Shown: positions 55,943 to 60,847 of the stretch, piece by piece | Numbering within the stretch: the first letter of the stretch is position 1 | Layout of the letters: the number at the start of each line of letters is the position of its first letter | NCBI GenBank assembly: GCA_964390005.1 | Contig: CAYMGM010000011.1 | Coordinates: 1-60,847 of the forward strand | Origin: CAYMGM01 sp964390005 | GTDB taxonomy: Bacteria; Pseudomonadota; Alphaproteobacteria; UBA9219 | Direction of reading: 5' to 3' | DNA: 60,847 bases | Notes under the pieces: model-generated | Seen by the model: the letters and a program-made list of their open reading frames with translations, nothing else | Told to the model about the DNA's origin: nothing | Database searches by the model: none | Translations under genes and position numbers: made by a program

Positions 55943-57793
55943 ATGTCTTTTCTTTTTATCCAGTTTTTGACCGGCCTATCCTCGGCGGCTGTTCTGTTTT
56001 TGGTGGCAAGTGGTTTGGCTCTGATTTTTGGCGTCACGCGCATTCTCAACTTTGCGCATGGAAGCCTTTATATGTTGGGCGCCTTCATCGCTTATACACT
56101 GACGCAATATTTAGGCAGTGAAGGTTTTAGTTTTTGGGGCAGCCTTTTGTTGTCCGCCCTTGCCGTCGGCGTTATTGGGGCGGGGATTGAAATTTTGGTC
56201 CTGCGCCGCATTTATGGCGTGCCTGAATTATTTCAACTGTTGGCGACGTTTGCGCTGGTTCTTGTTGTTCAAGATGTTGCGCTACATACATGGGGACCTG
56301 AAGATTTGTTGGGGCCGCAAGCGCCCGGTCTGCAAGGCTCGATCCAGATTTTGGGCGAGCCTTTTCCAACGTATGATCTGTTCTTGATTGGCATGGCCGC
56401 TGTCGTTTGCGGCGGGCTTTCGCTTTTTCTCAACAAGACAAAGCTGGGCATTTTGATCCGCGCGGCAACAGAAGACCGCGAGATGGTCGGGTGCCTGGGC
56501 GTCAATCAAAAATGGCTGTTTACAGGTGTTTTTGCGCTGGGAAGCGCTTTGGCCGGACTTGGCGGCGCGTTGCAATTGCCGCGCGAAAGCGTCAGCCTTT
56601 CCATGGATATGTCGATGATCCTTGAGGTGTTCGTCGTCGTCGTGATCGGCGGGCTTGGCAGTCTGCGCGGCGCGGCGTGGGCTGCCGTTATCGTGGGCGT
56701 GACGCAGGCCTTTGGCATTTTGATCTTTCCGCAGATTACGCTTGTGATCCTTTTCTTGATTATGGCCGTTGTGCTGAGCTTTAAACCCTATGGTCTGTTT
56801 GGGGCCGCAGAAGAGATGCAAATTGAAAAGGCTCAAGTTGCAACGGGCGCAATGCGGCGCGAGCTGCCCTTTGCCAAATGGGCTTGGCTCGCCTTAGGCG
56901 CTGTTATGCTTTCTTTGCCTTTATGGATCGGCAGCTATGGTCTGACGCTGACGTCGGAAATTTTGATCATGGCTCTGTTCTCGGCCAGCCTGTACTTTAT
57001 CATGGGGCCGGGCGGCATTGGCGTGTTTGGCCATGCGCTTTATTTCGGCCTTGGAGCCTATACGGCGGCCTTGGGCGTTAAATATTTGGCCGTTGCCATG
57101 CCGGTTGCGCTTTTGGCTGCGCCCTTTGTTGCGGTGGCCGGATCGCTGCTTTTTGGCTGGTTCTGCGTGCGCAGCCAAGGCATTTATCTTGCCATGCTCA
57201 CTTTTGCTTTTGCCCAAATGGTGTGGGCCGTCGCTTTTCAATGGTACGATGTGACAGGGGGCGATAACGGCCTGCTTGGCGTTTGGCCCGATGCTTGGGC
57301 CAGTGGTAAGACGGCCTTTTATTTTGTCACGCTTGCGTTAACCGGCGCTGGCTTTTTCATGTTGCGTCATCTTGTCTTTACGCCTTTTGGCTATGCGCTG
57401 CGCGGCGTGCGCGACAATGTCAAACGGGCCGAGGCGATAGGCCTGAACGGTCGCAAGATGCAGTATCTCGGTCTTGCGCTGGCGGGGGCTTTTGCGGGCC
57501 TTGCGGGCGCTTTGTTTGCCTATAGCAAAGGCAGCGTTTTTCCGACATCGCTTGATCTTAATACGACGATGCGCGCCTATGTCATGACGATCCTTGGTGG
57601 CATTGGCTCGGTCACGGGGCCTTTAACGGGCAGCGCGCTTTACACGACGCTTGAGAGCGAGATTAGCCGTGAGACCGAAATGTGGCGGCTTTGCCTTGGG
57701 CTTATCATTTTGGCTCTTATCCTTTTCTTTCCCCGTGGTGTCGTTGGCACGATTGGCGGATGGATCGAACGATGGAAGGAACAGCGCTCGTGA
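55943..57793 (+). CDS. Branched-chain amino-acid ABC transporter permease, LivH-LivM fusion
   Basis: 616 aa. Residues 1-290 resemble LivH (SGLALIFGVTRILNFAHGSL, then EVFVVVVIGGLGSLRGAAWA) and residues 300-616 resemble LivM (GPGGIGVFGHALYFGLGAYT, then AYVMTILGGIGSVTGPLTGS). About 16 membrane segments in total. The two permeases, usually separate, are joined by an acidic linker near EEMQIEKAQ. It overlaps the first substrate-binding gene (GTGA). No LivG/LivF ATPase gene is visible before the window ends. Confidence 0.93.
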   Translation: MSFLFIQFLTGLSSAAVLFLVASGLALIFGVTRILNFAHGSLYMLGAFIAYTLTQYLGSEGFSFWGSLLLSALAVGVIGAGIEILVLRRIYGVPELFQLLATFALVLVVQDVALHTWGPEDLLGPQAPGLQGSIQILGEPFPTYDLFLIGMAAVVCGGLSLFLNKTKLGILIRAATEDREMVGCLGVNQKWLFTGVFALGSALAGLGGALQLPRESVSLSMDMSMILEVFVVVVIGGLGSLRGAAWAAVIVGVTQAFGILIFPQITLVILFLIMAVVLSFKPYGLFGAAEEMQIEKAQVATGAMRRELPFAKWAWLALGAVMLSLPLWIGSYGLTLTSEILIMALFSASLYFIMGPGGIGVFGHALYFGLGAYTAALGVKYLAVAMPVALLAAPFVAVAGSLLFGWFCVRSQGIYLAMLTFAFAQMVWAVAFQWYDVTGGDNGLLGVWPDAWASGKTAFYFVTLALTGAGFFMLRHLVFTPFGYALRGVRDNVKRAEAIGLNGRKMQYLGLALAGAFAGLAGALFAYSKGSVFPTSLDLNTTMRAYVMTILGGIGSVTGPLTGSALYTTLESEISRETEMWRLCLGLIILALILFFPRGVVGTIGGWIERWKEQRS

Positions 57794-58974
57794 AAACGTT
57801 TTTAAGCTTTGTTTTTTGTCTTTGTCTTCTGACAGGCCCCGTTTTTGCCGCCGCTGCGCTAAAAGAGCCAATCAAGATTGGCGAGACCATGCCTTACACC
57901 GGTGGGACACAGTACACCATTCCCTTTCGCGAAGGGGTGAAGCTGGCGATCGATGAAATCAATGCGGCGGGTGGCGTCAAAGGGCGGCCTCTTGAGGTTG
58001 TCGAACGTGACGATCAAGCAAGCCCGAACACCGCCGTTCGCCTTGCCGAAGATTTGGTTTCTCATGAAAAAGTCGTGATGCTGATGGGATCGGCTTTTGA
58101 CAATGTGGGGCTTGCCGTTGCCAGCTATGCGAACAAAAATAAAATCCCTTTTTTGAAGATGTGGTCGTCAAGCTGTGACGAGGTCGAGAGCCATGAGAAC
58201 AACTATTATTTCTCCTCGACGCCTTGTTATACGCCTTATGTCAAAGTCTTTGCGCGCGAGGCTGCGAAGCTGCCCTATAAACGTTGGGCGACCCTTGCGC
58301 CGAATTATGTTTATGGGCGCGTTTTTGCGACGAACTTTATCAAGGAGCTGAAAAGGCTGCGTCCAGATGTGACTTTTGTGGCCGAGGAATATCCAGCGCC
58401 CGGTAAAATCAATGCGGCGGCAGAGGTGCGGGCACTCGACAAAGCTAAGCCAGAGGCTATTTTTAGCTGCATTTTTGGGCCCGATTTGGCGTCTTATTTG
58501 GTTTATGCCGAAAAAGTCGGCTTTCTGAAGGACAAGTTTACGATAAGCGGCACGAACATTGGCTCGGGTATGGCTATTCGCGAATATGGCGCGGCCTATC
58601 CCAAAGGTTGGTTGACGGAAGGCGTTGCCGAAGACCTTAAAGGCCATCCTGCCGAGGCTTTTGTCACGGCTTTTGAAAAGGTCTATGGCAAGCGGCCCGA
58701 TCTGATGGCTCTTTATGGCTATCAGATTGTGCAGATTATTGCGCAAGCTCTGCGTGATGCCAAAAGCTTGCGCCCTGACGCTATCCGCGATGCGCTTGAG
58801 ACCGTTTCGATCGACGGCCCACTGGGGCCTGTCGCGATGAAGAACAAGCAGATTTTTGCGGGATGGTGGCTTGGCTATACCGACAATCAAAACGGTAAAG
58901 GCAAGTTTGTCGATGCCAAGTGGCGTACGCCGGAAGATCTTTTCGGCGAAACTTTGCGCAAAGCTGGCCAGTAA
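57790..58974 (+). CDS. Branched-chain amino-acid ABC transporter substrate-binding protein (LivJ/K type), copy 1
   Basis: 394 aa from GTG 57790, overlapping the permease stop by 4 bp with GGAAGG upstream. A Sec signal peptide (FLSFVFCLCLLTGPVFA) is followed by KEPIKIGETMPYTGGTQYTI and GVKLAIDEINAAGGVKGRPL, the type I periplasmic-binding fold start, then VVMLMGSAFDNVGLAVASYA and LAPNYVYGR. Probably binds an amino acid or amide in the periplasm and delivers it to the LivHM fusion; the ligand is unknown. Related copies follow. Confidence 0.92.
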   Translation: MKTFLSFVFCLCLLTGPVFAAAALKEPIKIGETMPYTGGTQYTIPFREGVKLAIDEINAAGGVKGRPLEVVERDDQASPNTAVRLAEDLVSHEKVVMLMGSAFDNVGLAVASYANKNKIPFLKMWSSSCDEVESHENNYYFSSTPCYTPYVKVFAREAAKLPYKRWATLAPNYVYGRVFATNFIKELKRLRPDVTFVAEEYPAPGKINAAAEVRALDKAKPEAIFSCIFGPDLASYLVYAEKVGFLKDKFTISGTNIGSGMAIREYGAAYPKGWLTEGVAEDLKGHPAEAFVTAFEKVYGKRPDLMALYGYQIVQIIAQALRDAKSLRPDAIRDALETVSIDGPLGPVAMKNKQIFAGWWLGYTDNQNGKGKFVDAKWRTPEDLFGETLRKAGQ

Positions 58975-59013
58975 ACGCGAGGGGTAAACGGCTTCGTCAA
59001 TAAGGATGTCGGT

Positions 59014-60231
59014 ATGAAAAAAATTCTGAGCCTTCTTTTTATTTGCAGCCTTTGGGGTGTGCCCGCTTTGGCTGCCGAGGGGGCCAAAGAGCCCATCAAG
59101 CTGGGATCTGTTTTCGAATACACGCAAGCCGCCAAATGGGGCGAGGCGTTGGATCGCGGGCAAAATCTTGCCGTTGAGGAAATCAATAAGGCTGGCGGCA
59201 TTCATGGGCGTCCGCTTCAAATCATCAAGCGCGATAACAAAGAAGATGCGGGCGAGACCGTTCGCATTGCCGATGAATTGGCGCTGCGCGACGGGGTCGA
59301 TCTGTTTATGGGGACCGTGGCGTCGCATACGTCGCTGGCGCTTTCCGAATGGGCGCGGCGGCATGATAAAATCTTTATGGTCAATGTTGCCTGCACGGAC
59401 GAGCTGGTTTTGCGTGACGCTAGCCCCAATACGTTTAAGATCCATCCCTTATGTTCCAGCCTTGGCCTGATGTTGGCCGAAAAGGCGGCGAAGATTCCTG
59501 CCAAGCGGTGGGGCTATATTGGGTTCGTCAGCGAATATTCGCGCGCCGTTTACGAGCAATTCAAAAAACGTTTGTCGCAGTTGCGCCCCGATGTCGTCTG
59601 GGTGTCTTATCAAGAACAACCGATTTTTAAACTTGATGCGCCAAGCGCGATCAACAAAATCAAGGCCGATAAGCCAGAAGCTCTTCTAGATCTTTTGGTT
59701 GTCACGGATCAGCAAAAATTTATCCGGGCCGGGAATATGTTTGGTTTGTTCAAAAAGCTCCAGACCGTTGTCTCGCCGAACTTTGGTTTGCCTGAAGAAC
59801 ATGAAGGCATTCCTGCGGCGGACTTGCCTGTCGGTTGGATCACGGGGGGCTATCCGGTCGAGGCCATTGATTTGCCTTCGCATGTCTCTTTCGTCAAAGC
59901 CTTTCAAGCCAAATATGGCCTGTTGCCCAATCATGCGTCTTTTATCGCTTACACGACGATCAAGGCGATTGCCGCCGCGCTTGAACGCAGCAAGGATATG
60001 AAAACATCTTCGCTGCGGGATGCTTTTACCGATTTATCTTTTGACTCGCCCATCGGGCCGCTTACGATCCAAGCCAAGGATCACCAATCGACGTTAGGTT
60101 TTTGGGTCGGCACGACGGCGGTCGAGAAGGGCGCGTTTGCGTTGAAGGATTGGGCTTATATGCCGGGCGACAAATACATGCCCGACGCGGCGTGGGTGAA
60201 AGCGCAGCATGAGGCCCGTCATGTTCAATAA
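59014..60231 (+). CDS. Branched-chain amino-acid ABC transporter substrate-binding protein, copy 2
   Basis: 405 aa. Signal peptide ILSLLFICSLWGVPALAAEG. It then repeats the family pattern with KEPIKLGSVFEYTQAAKWGE, NLAVEEINKAGGIHGRPLQI, a Cys in NVACTDELVLRDASP, and ERSKDMKTSSLRDAF near the C-terminus. Clearly related to the copy at 57790, but diverged in the ligand cleft, so a different ligand is likely. The gap after copy 1 is 39 bp; the start is ATG 59014. Confidence 0.92.
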   Translation: MKKILSLLFICSLWGVPALAAEGAKEPIKLGSVFEYTQAAKWGEALDRGQNLAVEEINKAGGIHGRPLQIIKRDNKEDAGETVRIADELALRDGVDLFMGTVASHTSLALSEWARRHDKIFMVNVACTDELVLRDASPNTFKIHPLCSSLGLMLAEKAAKIPAKRWGYIGFVSEYSRAVYEQFKKRLSQLRPDVVWVSYQEQPIFKLDAPSAINKIKADKPEALLDLLVVTDQQKFIRAGNMFGLFKKLQTVVSPNFGLPEEHEGIPAADLPVGWITGGYPVEAIDLPSHVSFVKAFQAKYGLLPNHASFIAYTTIKAIAAALERSKDMKTSSLRDAFTDLSFDSPIGPLTIQAKDHQSTLGFWVGTTAVEKGAFALKDWAYMPGDKYMPDAAWVKAQHEARHVQ

Positions 60232-60265
60232 GCTTAAAACGCATTCGAAGAAAAGGGGGCGGGCA

Positions 60266-60799
60266 ATGAAAAATCTTTTTAAGATTCTCTGTGCTGTCTG
60301 TCTTTTAAGCCTGCCTGCTTGGGCTGCCGAGACAACGAAAGAGCCGATCAAAATTGGGTCTATCGGACCATACGAAAGCGAAGCCTTTTTTATGCGCCCC
60401 TATGACAATGGCGCTATGCTGGCAATTAACGAAATCAACGCCAAGGGTGGCCTTTTGGGGCGGCCCTTGGAACTCTTGCGGCGCGACAGTAAGATGCAAC
60501 CCGGCGAGGCCGTTCGCTTGGCCGAAGAACTGCGCATGCGGGATCATGTCGATTTTCTTATGAGCACGGATTCATCAAGCGCCGTTCTCGCCGTTAGCGG
60601 TTGGTCAGACAAAAACAAAGTCCCCTTTATTATTACAGGTGCGGAAGCCGACAGCATTATTTGGGGGCCCTTTCACGATTACCAGATTCGCGTGGATTGG
60701 AGCGGCTATGCTTGGATGTCAGGCACAATCAAAAAAGCCGAAATGCTTTTTGGCGAGAAACTTAAAAACAAAAAATGGGCGTCTGTCTCGCCTAATTAA
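60266..60799 (+). pseudogene. Truncated third substrate-binding protein gene
   Basis: 177 codons from ATG 60266, starting as the other copies: a signal peptide (MKNLFKILCAVCLLSLPAWA), then KEPIKIGSIGPYESEAF and AMLAINEINAKGGLLGRPLE. Full-length relatives have about 400 residues. The frame stops after WASVSPN, exactly where copy 1 reads APNYVYGR. Directly after comes a hairpin (CCCCCAGC-tct-GCTGGGG) like an insertion-element end. Truncation by insertion is likely but cannot be proven because the window ends. Confidence 0.75.
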
Positions 60800-60847
60800 C
60801 TCGCTAAACCCCCAGCTCTGCTGGGGCGACTAAAGGAAGTTGTACGG
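60800..60847 (+). mobile_element. Possible left end of an insertion element
   Basis: The last 48 bases interrupt the third substrate-binding gene. They contain an 8-bp hairpin near the junction (CCCCAGC/GCTGGGG), then GACTAAAGGAAGTTG. A subterminal hairpin with no inverted-repeat end is reminiscent of IS200/IS605-type elements. Only the edge is visible, so this is tentative. Confidence 0.3.

Noticed and set aside
1..60847. CRISPR array
   Set aside because: No regularly spaced direct repeats with unique spacers were seen; the heptad arrays are short tandem repeats without spacers.

Overview
The window looks like a chromosomal segment of an alphaproteobacterium, probably an uncultured relative of the Rhodospirillales (inference from gene order and families; no 16S gene is present). 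Supporting signs are the rpoD-dnaG, yqeY/carA-carB-greA and nusA-ylxR-infB-rbfA-truB-rpsO-pnp blocks, an Atp12-family chaperone, an NDUFAF5-like methyltransferase next to comF, FdxA, and a MarR/NlpC-P60/M17-peptidase neighbourhood. Base composition is moderately GC-rich, and lower in the integrase region near 39.4-42.1 kb.

Layout. 1-4.7 kb: a palindromic inverted-repeat pair, then rpoD and dnaG on the minus strand. 4.9-8.1 kb: five genes of unknown function wedged between dnaG and yqeY, which are often neighbours in this class. 8.2-15.5 kb: yqeY, carA, a four-helix-bundle S23-type gene inserted between carA and carB, carB, greA, a DedA membrane protein and a small membrane protein. 15.6-24.3 kb: Nudix hydrolase, an exported OmpA-like protein, RluC-type pseudouridine synthase, AsmA, Atp12, methyltransferase, comF and an unknown gene. 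24.4-34.6 kb: the transcription/translation block nusA to pnp, without rimP in front of nusA and with a GNAT/C39-like pair inserted between rpsO and pnp. 34.8-38.4 kb: a GNAT-like protein, a HEAHH putative metalloprotease and a CPA2 K+/H+ antiporter.

38.5-42.5 kb is accessory: a methyltransferase, a 5'-truncated phosphoesterase, an AlpA regulator, an HTH protein and a P4-type integrase beside tRNA-Ser(TGA), followed by a decayed second tRNA-Ser copy. 42.5-47.1 kb is a CecR/YbhGFSR-like efflux operon ending in an SGNH-like gene. 47.3-55.5 kb: glycosyltransferase, dnaB, fdxA, a small exported protein, an M17 aminopeptidase, MarR, an NlpC/P60 protein lacking its catalytic Cys, rlmJ and rlmE. 55.6 kb onwards: tRNA-Gln(CTG) with a degenerate att-like copy of its 3' end, then a LivH-LivM fusion permease with three tandem substrate-binding proteins. 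The third is cut off at codon 177 next to a hairpin that may be an insertion-element end.

The most unusual signal is a family of 7-bp-period repeats (unit roughly NNGGCAT). They flank the S23-type gene in inverted orientation inside the carAB operon and recur without that gene in front of rbfA, where they abut the ribosome-binding site, and after pnp, where they form the terminator. This suggests a small, poorly described mobile unit that settles at operon junctions.
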